Positions 47,346-54,745 of a stretch of 64,000 nt of DNA are shown here, piece by piece (the first letter of the stretch is position 1; each line of letters starts with the position of its first letter). Made by a program: the position numbers and the translations under genes. Under the pieces are notes generated by a model that made no database searches, was not told the DNA's origin, and worked only from the letters and a program-made list of their open reading frames with translations. The stretch comes from Amycolatopsis anabasis (lineage in GTDB: Bacteria; Actinomycetota; Actinomycetes; Mycobacteriales; Pseudonocardiaceae): contig NZ_VTHK01000002.1 of the NCBI RefSeq assembly GCF_009765355.1, positions 62,001-126,000 on the forward strand, given 5' to 3'.

Positions 47346-48800
47346 ATGACGGAGATCCAGGAGAGGGGACCGCTGGACGCGGGGTCCGAGGAGGGGGCTC
47401 GGTTGCTGGGGATCGCGGCCGACCTCGTGGTGCGGCACGCCGAAGGGGTGGCGGACGGCCCGGTCGCACCCGCCCAGCCGGGCACGGCGTGGATCCGGGA
47501 ATGGCTGGACGGTTACGACTTCCACGCGGGCCGCCCGGCGGAGGAAACGCTGCCCGAGGTGATGGACGTGTTGCGGCGCTGGGGCGTGCACACCACGCAC
47601 CCGCGGTATTTCGGGCTGTTCAACCCGACCCCCACGTGGTGGGGGGTGGCCGGTGAACTGCTCGCCGCGGGCGTCAATCCGCAACTGGCCGCCTACAGCC
47701 ACGCCCCGGCCGCGGTCGAGATCGAGCGGCACGTGCTGCGTTTCCTCGCGGACCGGCTGGGATTGCCGGCCACCACCGAGGGCAGTTTCACGGTCGGCGG
47801 TGCGGAGGCGAACCAGACGGCCGTGGTGGTCGCGCTGACCCGCCGCTTCGGGTCCTATGCGGAGCACGGCGTGGCCGGACTGCCCGGACGGCCGGTGTTC
47901 TACGCGTCGGCGGAAAGTCACCTGGCCTGGTTGAAGATCGCGCATCTGACCGGTCTCGGCCGCGAGGCCGTCCGGTTGATCCCGGTCGATTCCGCGCACC
48001 GGCTCGACCTGACGCGGCTGCGCGCGGCGCACCGGGCGGACCTCGACGCGGGCCGGACACCCTTCCTGCTGGTCGGCACCGCGGGGACCACGGGCGGCGG
48101 GGCCATCGATCCGCTGCCGGAACTCGCCGAGCTGGCCCGCGCCTGGGGTCTGCACTTCCACGTGGACGCGGCCTGGGGTGGCGCGGTGTCCCTGTCCGAT
48201 CGGCTCCGGCCCCTGCTCGCGGGTATCGAGCGGGCGGACAGCGTCACCGTCGACGCGCACAAATGGCTTTCCGCGCCGATGGGGGCGGGGACGTTCCTCG
48301 TCCGCCACCCGGGTGCGCTCGCGCGGAGTTTCCGCGTCACCACCGCCTACATGCCCGCGCCCGAGGCGGCCGGTGACCCGTACACCACGAGCGTGCAGTG
48401 GTCGCGCCGGTTCGCCGGGCTGAAGGTGTTCCTCGCGCTGGCCGCGGTGGGGCAACCCGGATACGCGGCGCAGATCGAGCGCGACGTCGAACTCGGCGCG
48501 CTGCTGGCCGACCGGCTCGCCGAGCACGGCTGGCGGCGGGTGAACGACACCCCGCTGCCGGTGGTGTGCGTGGCCGATCCGGACGTGGGCGCGCTCGGTC
48601 ACGAACACAGCGTGCGCTGGCACGACGCCGTCGCCGAGCACGTGGTCCACAGTGGACAGGCATGGGTGTCCCCGGTCCGGCTCGCCGGTCGGCCCGCGGT
48701 GCGGCTCTGCCTGATCAGCCACCGCACCGGACCGCGCGACCTCGAAGACGTGGTGCTCGCCCTCGGCAAGGCCCGCGCGAGCGTGAGCGTGGTCCGGTAG
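47346..48800 (+). CDS. PLP-dependent group II decarboxylase
   Basis: 484 residues, DOPA/glutamate-decarboxylase superfamily. Landmarks: substrate-region THPRYFGLFNPTPTWWGV, the phosphate-binding GGAEANQTAVVVAL, FHVDAAWGGA (Asp for the pyridine nitrogen) and the Schiff-base Lys in SVTVDAHKWLSAPMG. It should decarboxylate an L-amino acid (aromatic, glutamate or 2,4-diaminobutyrate types all belong here); I cannot choose. ATG 47346 is close to GGAAAG; the longer frame to 47019 is antisense to the GlxA gene. It ends exactly where the convergent oxidoreductase gene ends. Confidence 0.88.
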   Translation: MTEIQERGPLDAGSEEGARLLGIAADLVVRHAEGVADGPVAPAQPGTAWIREWLDGYDFHAGRPAEETLPEVMDVLRRWGVHTTHPRYFGLFNPTPTWWGVAGELLAAGVNPQLAAYSHAPAAVEIERHVLRFLADRLGLPATTEGSFTVGGAEANQTAVVVALTRRFGSYAEHGVAGLPGRPVFYASAESHLAWLKIAHLTGLGREAVRLIPVDSAHRLDLTRLRAAHRADLDAGRTPFLLVGTAGTTGGGAIDPLPELAELARAWGLHFHVDAAWGGAVSLSDRLRPLLAGIERADSVTVDAHKWLSAPMGAGTFLVRHPGALARSFRVTTAYMPAPEAAGDPYTTSVQWSRRFAGLKVFLALAAVGQPGYAAQIERDVELGALLADRLAEHGWRRVNDTPLPVVCVADPDVGALGHEHSVRWHDAVAEHVVHSGQAWVSPVRLAGRPAVRLCLISHRTGPRDLEDVVLALGKARASVSVVR

Positions 48801-49835
48801 TCACCGCGGATCGGCGGTGTGGAAACGGATCCCGTCCGGTTCGAGGTCGCGGAACAGCGCCGCCGGCTCCACCAGCTGCTCGAGGTGGTGCACGCCGGGC
48901 GCCAGGCCACCGGCGTGCAGCAGCCTGGCGACGTGCGCGGTGACGATCCCGGTCGCCTCGCTCTCCCGGGAGCCGCTCGCCGCGAAGGCGGCCCGGCGCC
49001 CGCGCTCGTCCACGGCGGCCGCGTGGACCACGAAGCTGACCCGTCCGAAGTGGACACTCGACAGCGCGGCGGTCAGGAGCCCGTCGAGCCGGAGCCGGTG
49101 CGCGGCCGCGAAGAACCCGATCCGGCGCAGACCGAACATCGCCCAGGTCGCCGGGGCCGAATCGAAGCACAGCCGGGTGGTCACCGGTGCGCCGAGTGTG
49201 CGGGAGAGCGTGTGCTGATCGGAAAACGGGAACGGGAAGGCGGTCCGGCGCCCGGCACCCGGCAGGTGGACCCGCTTGCGGGCGAGGCCGCGCGCGGCCG
49301 GTTGGGCGAGGCTGTCCACGGTCCACCGGACGGCGTCCTGGCCGTGGTGCTCGCCCAGGCCGAGCAGGATCGTGACGTCCACTCCGGTCGCCGATCCGAG
49401 TTCGGCGACGCACCGGCGCGCGAGCAGGTTCGTCAGGCCGGGTGCGACGCCGACGCTGAGCGCGGCGACCGCCCCGGTGGTGGCGGCCAGTTCGTCGAGC
49501 CCCTCAAGGGATTCGAGCACAGACCGGGTGGCGCTGACATCGACGTAGTGGACACCGCGTTCCAGGCAGATCCGGGCGAGGACCTCGTTCGCCCGTTCCA
49601 CGCAGCAGACGACCACGCCCGCGTCGGCGACCGCGCGTTCCACCGCGGCGCGGTCGGTGACGTCGACGGCCAGCGGTCGCACGGCTCCGGCGGTTTCCTC
49701 GGCGAACGCCCGCGCGCGGTCCGGGTCCCGACCGGCGGCGACGACCCGTCCCGGGAACCAGCGCGCGAGGGCGGTGGCGGTGACCCGGCCGACCGCGCCG
49801 TAGCCGCCGAACACCAGGATGCGGTCACCGTTCAC
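48801..49835 (-). CDS. Saccharopine-dehydrogenase-like NAD(P)-binding oxidoreductase
   Basis: 344 residues. N-terminal Rossmann motif ILVFGGYGAVGRVTATAL with basic AAGRDPDRA suggesting NADP; segment ADAGVVVCCVERANEVLARI and GVHYVDVSAT are typical of the saccharopine dehydrogenase-like/trans-acting enoyl-reductase family. The C-terminal half is mixed alpha-beta. Actual substrates in this family range from amino-acid conjugates to lipids, so none is proposed. ATG 49835 fits the first strand. Convergent with the decarboxylase gene with no intergenic bases. Confidence 0.8.
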   Translation of the reverse strand: MNGDRILVFGGYGAVGRVTATALARWFPGRVVAAGRDPDRARAFAEETAGAVRPLAVDVTDRAAVERAVADAGVVVCCVERANEVLARICLERGVHYVDVSATRSVLESLEGLDELAATTGAVAALSVGVAPGLTNLLARRCVAELGSATGVDVTILLGLGEHHGQDAVRWTVDSLAQPAARGLARKRVHLPGAGRRTAFPFPFSDQHTLSRTLGAPVTTRLCFDSAPATWAMFGLRRIGFFAAAHRLRLDGLLTAALSSVHFGRVSFVVHAAAVDERGRRAAFAASGSRESEATGIVTAHVARLLHAGGLAPGVHHLEQLVEPAALFRDLEPDGIRFHTADPR

Positions 49836-50116
49836 CGGACCGAGCCTAGCCGAGTGCGGTGCGGGTTCGATTCGGTGAACTGGGCGCGCTCGTGCTCGGC
49901 AACGCCAGGGGAGCGGACCGGCGCCGGTTCCACCGCCAGGTCATCGGCTACCCGTGCGGGATCGTCGGCGATGGCCCGATCCTGCCTGGGCCGCCCTGGT
50001 CCTGCCCAGCGCCCGGTGAAGCCGGTTCGCCGCGTGGAATCCTGCTCCGGCGATGTCGATCCGCTCGCCCGGAATTCGACGTATGGGTGAGACGGGCGAA
50101 CCGGCCCGCGAGACGA

Positions 50117-51721
50117 ATGGGGATGGCGATGAAAAGAAACAGACGGTGGGTGCGGTCGTTGCTGGCCGTCACGGCCGCGGGCGTGCTGGCCGGATCGGCC
50201 GGGGTGGCCCAGGCGGCGACCGGGGACGGTTCCGGCGCGGTGGTGCGGACCGATTCCGGTCCGGTGCGGGGCACGGTGGCCCCGGAATACCGGACGTTCC
50301 AAAAAGTTCCGTTCGCCGCGCCGCCGACCGGTGAGTTGCGCTGGCGTTCGCCGCAACCGTCGCGGCCGTGGTCCGAACCGCGGGACGCCACGAAACCCAG
50401 CAGCCCGTGCGCCCAGGCGTACAGCGGCGACCCCCGGCCCACCGACGAGGACTGCCTGTACCTCAACGTGACCACCCCGCGTTCGGCCGGGCACGGGCGG
50501 CCCAAACCGGTGATGGTCTGGCTGCACGGCGGCGGCAACAGCTACGGGACCGCCGCCGACTTCGACGCCCAGCGGCTCGCCACCCGCGGGGACGTCGTCG
50601 TGGTCACCACGAACTACCGTCAGGGCGTGTTCGGGTTCCTCGCCCATCCGGGGCTGGCCGGTTCCGGCGCCTTCGGGCTGGAGGACCAGCAGGCCGCGCT
50701 GCGCTGGGTGCGGCGCAACGCCGCGGCCTTCGGCGGCGACCCGGGCAACGTGACCCTGTTCGGCGAGTCCGGCGGCGCGTTCGACGTGTGCGCGCAGCTG
50801 ACCGCTCCGGGAGCCCGCGGCCTGTTCCACCGCGCGATCGCGCAGAGCGGTTCGTGCGCGACCACCTGGCCCGCGAACGGGATCGTCTACGGTCAACCGG
50901 CCAGCTCACCGTGGCTGTCGCTGGCGCGGAGCGAGGCCAACGGCGTCGCGTTCGCGGGCCGGTTCGGCTGCGCTGATCCGGCGACCGCGGCGGCCTGCCT
51001 GCGCCGCGTCCCCGCCGCCGAGCTGGCCAAGGACCCCGAGACCAGCGGCCTGACCACCGTCGCCTTCGGCACCCGGGTGCTACCGGAGAACCCGCCCGAC
51101 GCGTTGCGGCAGGGCCGTTTCCACCGGGTGCCGGTGATGTGGGGGACCACCCGCGACGAGGGCCGGTTGAGCGCCGCGTACTCGCCGCAGCCGTTCACCG
51201 AGGAGCAGTACCAGCGCATGCTCGGCGAGGCGTTCGGCGAGCAGGCTTCCCGGGTGGCGGCGCGGTATCCGTCCAGCGCGTACGGTTCCCCGGCGCTGGC
51301 CTGGTCCGCCGTGGCGACGAACCGGGTGTGGTCGTGCCCGCAGCTCACCGACGATCGCCTGCTCGCCGGGCGGACGCCGGTCTACACCTACGAGTTCGCC
51401 GACCGGAACGCCCCGCAGGGCTACTTCCGGTTCCCGCCGGATCTCCCCTCGGGGGCCTTCCACTTCTCGGAAGTGCCCTATCTGTTCGACGTAGTGGGTT
51501 TCGCGGCGAAGTTCACCCCGGAACAGCAGCGGCTGGCCGACCGGATGATCGGCTACTGGACCCGGTTCGCCGCGACCGGTGATCCGAACGGGCGGGACCT
51601 GCCGAAGTGGTCGCCGTTCCGGAACTCGAACGCGCAGTCGCTCGCGCCCGGGGACGGCGGGATCCGTCCGGTCGACCTCGCCGCCGAACACGACTGCGGG
51701 TTCTGGGCGACGCTCCGCTGA
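50117..51721 (+). CDS. Secreted type-B carboxylesterase
   Basis: 534 residues. Signal peptide at about residues 1-32 (KRNRRWVRSLLAVTAAGVLA, cleavage AQA/ATG). Type-B carboxylesterase/lipase features: EDCLYLNV, oxyanion loop WLHGGGNSYG, nucleophile Ser in FGESGGAF, the acid in TTRDEGRL and the catalytic His near HFSEVPYLFD. Extracellular ester hydrolysis; substrate unknown. Three in-frame ATGs (50117, 50123, 50129) compete; the first is given, the third has the best local GGGG spacing. The longer frame to 49859 is not convincing. Conserved Cys residues suggest secretion disulfides. Confidence 0.87.
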   Translation: MGMAMKRNRRWVRSLLAVTAAGVLAGSAGVAQAATGDGSGAVVRTDSGPVRGTVAPEYRTFQKVPFAAPPTGELRWRSPQPSRPWSEPRDATKPSSPCAQAYSGDPRPTDEDCLYLNVTTPRSAGHGRPKPVMVWLHGGGNSYGTAADFDAQRLATRGDVVVVTTNYRQGVFGFLAHPGLAGSGAFGLEDQQAALRWVRRNAAAFGGDPGNVTLFGESGGAFDVCAQLTAPGARGLFHRAIAQSGSCATTWPANGIVYGQPASSPWLSLARSEANGVAFAGRFGCADPATAAACLRRVPAAELAKDPETSGLTTVAFGTRVLPENPPDALRQGRFHRVPVMWGTTRDEGRLSAAYSPQPFTEEQYQRMLGEAFGEQASRVAARYPSSAYGSPALAWSAVATNRVWSCPQLTDDRLLAGRTPVYTYEFADRNAPQGYFRFPPDLPSGAFHFSEVPYLFDVVGFAAKFTPEQQRLADRMIGYWTRFAATGDPNGRDLPKWSPFRNSNAQSLAPGDGGIRPVDLAAEHDCGFWATLR

Positions 51722-51722
51722 G

Positions 51723-52583
51723 TTAGTTGTCAGGCGCTCGCATCGCATCGAGCCACGGGCGCAGGATCGGCAGGACGTGCGCGGCCTGCATGGCCTTGGT
51801 GTGGTCGAGGCCGTCCAGGACGCGCACGTCCCAGCCGAGTTCCTCGAGTTCCCGGCGGTGGGTGGTGATCGCGCCGGCGATGTCCACGGTCACCCCGCCC
51901 CAGCGCTCGTCGTAGGCGATGGTGTCCGCCGAACCGGCGAAGCAGAGGCGCGGACAGCCGATCCGCGCCCGGGCGGCGCGGTCGTCGAACCCTTGCAGCG
52001 CTTGGTAGAACGTGACGAACTGGCGGGTCTGCGGTTCGGTCATCGTGACCTCCACCGACGACCAGTCGAATTCGTCCGCGGCCGGAGCGGGTTCGGGGGC
52101 GGCCGGGGTGCTCGGGGTGGCGCCGGACATCCCGTGGGTGGCCGTGGTGACCCGCAGCATCTCGGCATACGGCCCGCCGAGCGGCGGGAAACCACCCATC
52201 GCGAGGGCCCAGAGGCGGCCGGTCCGGATCGCCAGTTGAAGCCCGCTCAACGCGAGCCACGAGTACCCGTAGTAGGCGAATCGGTCCGCGCCCGCGGCGT
52301 CGGCCACGGCGAGCAGATCGGCGGCGACGGCGTCCGGGGTGAGGGTGTCCGGTTTGGGCTCGCGCAGGACGTGGCCCTGGTAATCGAACGCGACCACCCG
52401 GAACGCGTCCCGCAGGCCGTCGATCAGGGAACGGCCCAGGGCGGGATCGGCGCCGAACTGCCGCATTTGTTCCGCCTGCGGCCCCTCGTCCGGCTCCGGA
52501 TCCACCGGGAGCAGCACGGTCGGGCCGCTGCCGGAGACCGTCACTTCCAGGGTGGTTCCGTCGTGCAGTTTCGCCTCGGGCAT
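51723..52583 (-). CDS. Alpha/beta hydrolase
   Basis: 286 residues. Alpha/beta-hydrolase fold with nucleophile elbow GYSWL in YYGYSWLALSGLQLA, catalytic acid probably in CFAGSADTIAYDE and His in LDGLDHTKAMQ. The middle carries an acidic, Pro/Ala-rich cap insert (PSTPAAPEPAPAADEFDW). Substrate unknown. ATG 52583 is preferred over 52610 because GGAG lies eight bases upstream. It is divergent from the leaderless ArsR gene with a dyad operator between them, so it is the probable target of that regulator. Confidence 0.85.
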   Translation of the reverse strand: MPEAKLHDGTTLEVTVSGSGPTVLLPVDPEPDEGPQAEQMRQFGADPALGRSLIDGLRDAFRVVAFDYQGHVLREPKPDTLTPDAVAADLLAVADAAGADRFAYYGYSWLALSGLQLAIRTGRLWALAMGGFPPLGGPYAEMLRVTTATHGMSGATPSTPAAPEPAPAADEFDWSSVEVTMTEPQTRQFVTFYQALQGFDDRAARARIGCPRLCFAGSADTIAYDERWGGVTVDIAGAITTHRRELEELGWDVRVLDGLDHTKAMQAAHVLPILRPWLDAMRAPDN

Positions 52584-52612
52584 CAGGTCAACTCCAGGTG
52601 GGATCGACAACT

Positions 52613-52627
52613 CTTTACGTCGTAAAG
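52613..52627. promoter_or_regulatory. Candidate ArsR-type operator
   Basis: CTTTACG-T-CGTAAAG, perfect 7-bp arms, 30 bases before the hydrolase start. A second half-site CCGTAAAG occurs at about 52652. Probably bound by the divergent ArsR protein. Confidence 0.6.
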
Positions 52628-52703
52628 TGCAACTACGACACGATAGCTTATGCCGTAAAGAGATGGCTCGCCCGGGTAGGCGCCGAGCCGCGTAATCTCA
52701 GAA

Positions 52704-52733
52704 TTGACTTATATACGGGCACGCTGGGATAAT
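52704..52733 (+). promoter_or_regulatory. Near-consensus promoter of a leaderless ArsR gene
   Basis: TTGACT at 52704-52709, an 18-base spacer and GATAAT at 52728-52733. Transcription would begin about seven bases later, at 52740, exactly on the GTG start codon. TTG 52704 is therefore the -35 element, not a start codon. Confidence 0.65.
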
Positions 52734-52739
52734 TGGTTC

Positions 52740-53078
52740 GTGCATGCGTTCGATGTTCTCGGCGATCCGGTTCGCCGCCGGATCCTGGAGTTGCTCGCCG
52801 ACGGTGAGCAGCCCTCCGGCGCGGTGACCGCGGTGATCCAGGAGGAGTTCGGGATCTCCCAGCCGGGTGTCTCGCAGCACCTCCGGGTGTTGCGGGAGAA
52901 CGGTTTCGCGCGGGTGCGCGCGGAGGGAACGCGGCGCCTCTACGCGGTGGACTCGGCGCCGCTGCGGGAAGTCGACCGGTGGCTCGAGCGGTTCCGCGGG
53001 ATGTGGGAGCAGCATCTGGATGCCCTGGCCACCGAACTCGCCCGCGGCAAACGCGAACGCCGCCGCCAGGACTCGTGA
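52740..53078 (+). CDS. ArsR family transcriptional regulator
   Basis: 112 residues. Winged HTH with HAFDVLGDPVRRRILELLAD and recognition helix ISQPGVSQHLRVLRENG; wing VRAEGTRRLYAV; C-terminal helix EVDRWLERFRGMWEQHLDAL. This is the non-metal ArsR branch common next to SRPBCC or hydrolase genes; no metal-binding cysteines are seen. GTG 52740 coincides with the predicted transcription start, so the mRNA is probably leaderless, which is common in actinobacteria. Divergent hydrolase and the dyad at 52613 make a simple regulator-target pair. Confidence 0.88.
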   Translation: MHAFDVLGDPVRRRILELLADGEQPSGAVTAVIQEEFGISQPGVSQHLRVLRENGFARVRAEGTRRLYAVDSAPLREVDRWLERFRGMWEQHLDALATELARGKRERRRQDS

Positions 53079-53147
53079 CCCGCGGGCGTTACCGTGTGGT
53101 AGGTCGCGGCGTTCCACCGCAACCTGGATCGGGGAAGGGTAGACGGC

Positions 53148-53867
53148 GTGTCGGCGGTGCGTTCTGCGGCGGTTGACCTGGTGTTTCGTGGTCGCCGGGT
53201 CATCCGGGACCGGGCGTTGGTACTGGCCGGGATCGACGGGCCGGACGTCCGCGCCGCGATCGGGCGGGCCGTGGCGGAAGGGGCCGACCTCATCGATCTC
53301 CGCGGCGTGCCGGTCGGCGCGGACTCCACCCTCGAGGAAGAACTCGATCGGGTCGTCCCCGCCGTCGAATGGGTCCGCGAAACCCATCCCGGCCTGGTCA
53401 TCGGCGTGACCACCGCCCGGCCCGAAGTGGCCGGGCGCGCCTGCCGGGCCGGAGCCCACCTGCTCTCCGACCGTCCGGACGCGGCACTGCTCGAAGTCGC
53501 GGCCGAATTCGGCACCGGCTACGTCTGCGCGCCCGGCGAACCGGCGGAACGGGCGGCGGCCCGGGGAGTCCCGCGTGCGGGGATCCTCGTGGCCCCGGCG
53601 TTCGACCCCGGCCCCGAGCTGTTGGGCCAGGTGCGCGCGCTCGCCGACAGCGACTGGCCGGTGCTCGGCACGCTCTCCGGCGAGGCGTCGGACGCCGGCG
53701 TCGACGACCGCCTGGCCGGCACCCTCGCGGTCGCCGCGCTCGCCGCGCGGGCGGGCGCGGCGGCGTTCCGCACCCATCGGGTGCGCGAGGTCCGGCACGT
53801 CCTGGAAATGGTCGCCAGCATCGCGGGGGACCGGCCTCCGTCCCGCGCGGAACGCTGGTTGGCATGA
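53148..53867 (+). CDS. Degenerate dihydropteroate-synthase-like paralogue
   Basis: 239 residues, a shortened relative of the next gene. It keeps the TIM-barrel framework (FRGRRVIRDRALVLAGIDG, IGRAVAEGADLIDLRG, EEELDRVVPAVEWVRETHPG, DRLAGTLAVAALAARAGAA). It lacks the pterin/phosphate motif NRTPDSF, replaced by a short GIDGPD turn, and most catalytic loops. Its C-terminus (VLEMVASIAGDRPPSRAERW) resembles the tail of mycobacterial FolP2, which the downstream copy lacks. Stop and next start overlap as ATGA, so the two are co-translated, suggesting a hetero-oligomer with a non-catalytic partner. Start GTG 53148 after GGGGAAGGG. Confidence 0.75.
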   Translation: MSAVRSAAVDLVFRGRRVIRDRALVLAGIDGPDVRAAIGRAVAEGADLIDLRGVPVGADSTLEEELDRVVPAVEWVRETHPGLVIGVTTARPEVAGRACRAGAHLLSDRPDAALLEVAAEFGTGYVCAPGEPAERAAARGVPRAGILVAPAFDPGPELLGQVRALADSDWPVLGTLSGEASDAGVDDRLAGTLAVAALAARAGAAAFRTHRVREVRHVLEMVASIAGDRPPSRAERWLA

Positions 53868-54745
53868 TGATCCGCATGACTCCGCGTATGCCGCAACTGG
53901 TGTTCCGCGGTCGCCGCATGCGCACGGATCGGGCCCTGGTGATGGCGATCATCAACCGCACGCCCGATTCCTTCTACGACAAGGGCGCGACCTTCGGCGA
54001 CGACGCGGCCAAGGCGGCGGTCGACCGGGCCGTGGCCGAAGGCGCGGACATCGTGGACATCGGCGGGGTGAAGGCGGGCGAGGGCCGCGAGGTCGGCGTC
54101 GAGGAGGAGATCGACCGGGTGGTGCCGTTCGTCGTGGAGGTCCGGCGGCAGTACCCCGAACTCGTCATCAGCGTGGACACCTGGCGGCACGAGGTCGGCC
54201 GCGCGGCGTGCGCGGCGGGCGCCGATCTGCTCAACGACACCTGGGCGGGGGCCGATCCCGCGCTCGTCGGCGTCGCCGCGGAATTCGGGGCCGGGTACGT
54301 GTGCTCCCACACCGGCGGGCTGCCGCCGCGGACCGATCCCTACCCGCGCGGTGCGGGGGCCTTCTGGCCCGACTACGCCGACGTGGTGGAGTCGGTGATC
54401 AAGGAGGCCGGGCGGGCCGCGGAGAAGGCGGTGCTCAAGGGCGTTCCCCGGGAAAGCGTGCTCATCGATCCGACCTTTGACTTCGGCAAGAACACCCTGC
54501 ACGGCCTCGAGCTGCTGCGGAACCTGGACCGCCTGGTCGCGACCGGCTGGCCGGTGCTGGTGGCGTTGTCGAACAAGGACCTGATCGGCGAGACGCTCGG
54601 CGTCGAGGTGCGGGACCGCCTCGCGGGCACGGTGGCCGCGACCAGTGTGGCCGCGCACGCCGGGGCGGCGGTGTTCCGCGCGCACAACATCGAGGCGACC
54701 CGGCAGGCGCTGGAGACGGTCGCGCGGTTCCGGGCGACGGCCTGA
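53864..54745 (+). CDS. folP: Dihydropteroate synthase-like protein, FolP2-type
   Basis: 293 residues. Motifs of the DHPS family are intact: MAIINRTPDSFYDKGATFGD, GADIVDIGGVKAGEGREVGV, ISVDTWRHEVGRAACAAGAD, LINDTW-like LLNDTWAG, LIDPTFDFGKNTLHG and LVALSNKDLIGETLG. It is closest by eye to mycobacterial FolP2, a DHPS homologue that was reported to lack DHPS activity; the genuine FolP1 of folate synthesis is normally in another operon. FolP2-type genes usually precede a glucosyl-3-phosphoglycerate synthase, which is absent here. Start ATG 53864 overlaps the preceding stop. Abuts the convergent nSTAND gene without a gap. Confidence 0.85.
   Translation: MMIRMTPRMPQLVFRGRRMRTDRALVMAIINRTPDSFYDKGATFGDDAAKAAVDRAVAEGADIVDIGGVKAGEGREVGVEEEIDRVVPFVVEVRRQYPELVISVDTWRHEVGRAACAAGADLLNDTWAGADPALVGVAAEFGAGYVCSHTGGLPPRTDPYPRGAGAFWPDYADVVESVIKEAGRAAEKAVLKGVPRESVLIDPTFDFGKNTLHGLELLRNLDRLVATGWPVLVALSNKDLIGETLGVEVRDRLAGTVAATSVAAHAGAAVFRAHNIEATRQALETVARFRATA

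Noticed and set aside
49836..50116. Open frames on both strands between the oxidoreductase and esterase genes
   Set aside because: GC-rich third positions look mildly coding, but neither strand gives a start with a ribosome site or a recognisable domain. Possibly gene debris.
34780..51721. A biosynthetic gene cluster built from the P450, LAL regulator, PLP decarboxylase and esterase
   Set aside because: No PKS, NRPS, terpene or RiPP core enzyme is present, and the genes form separate units with their own regulators.
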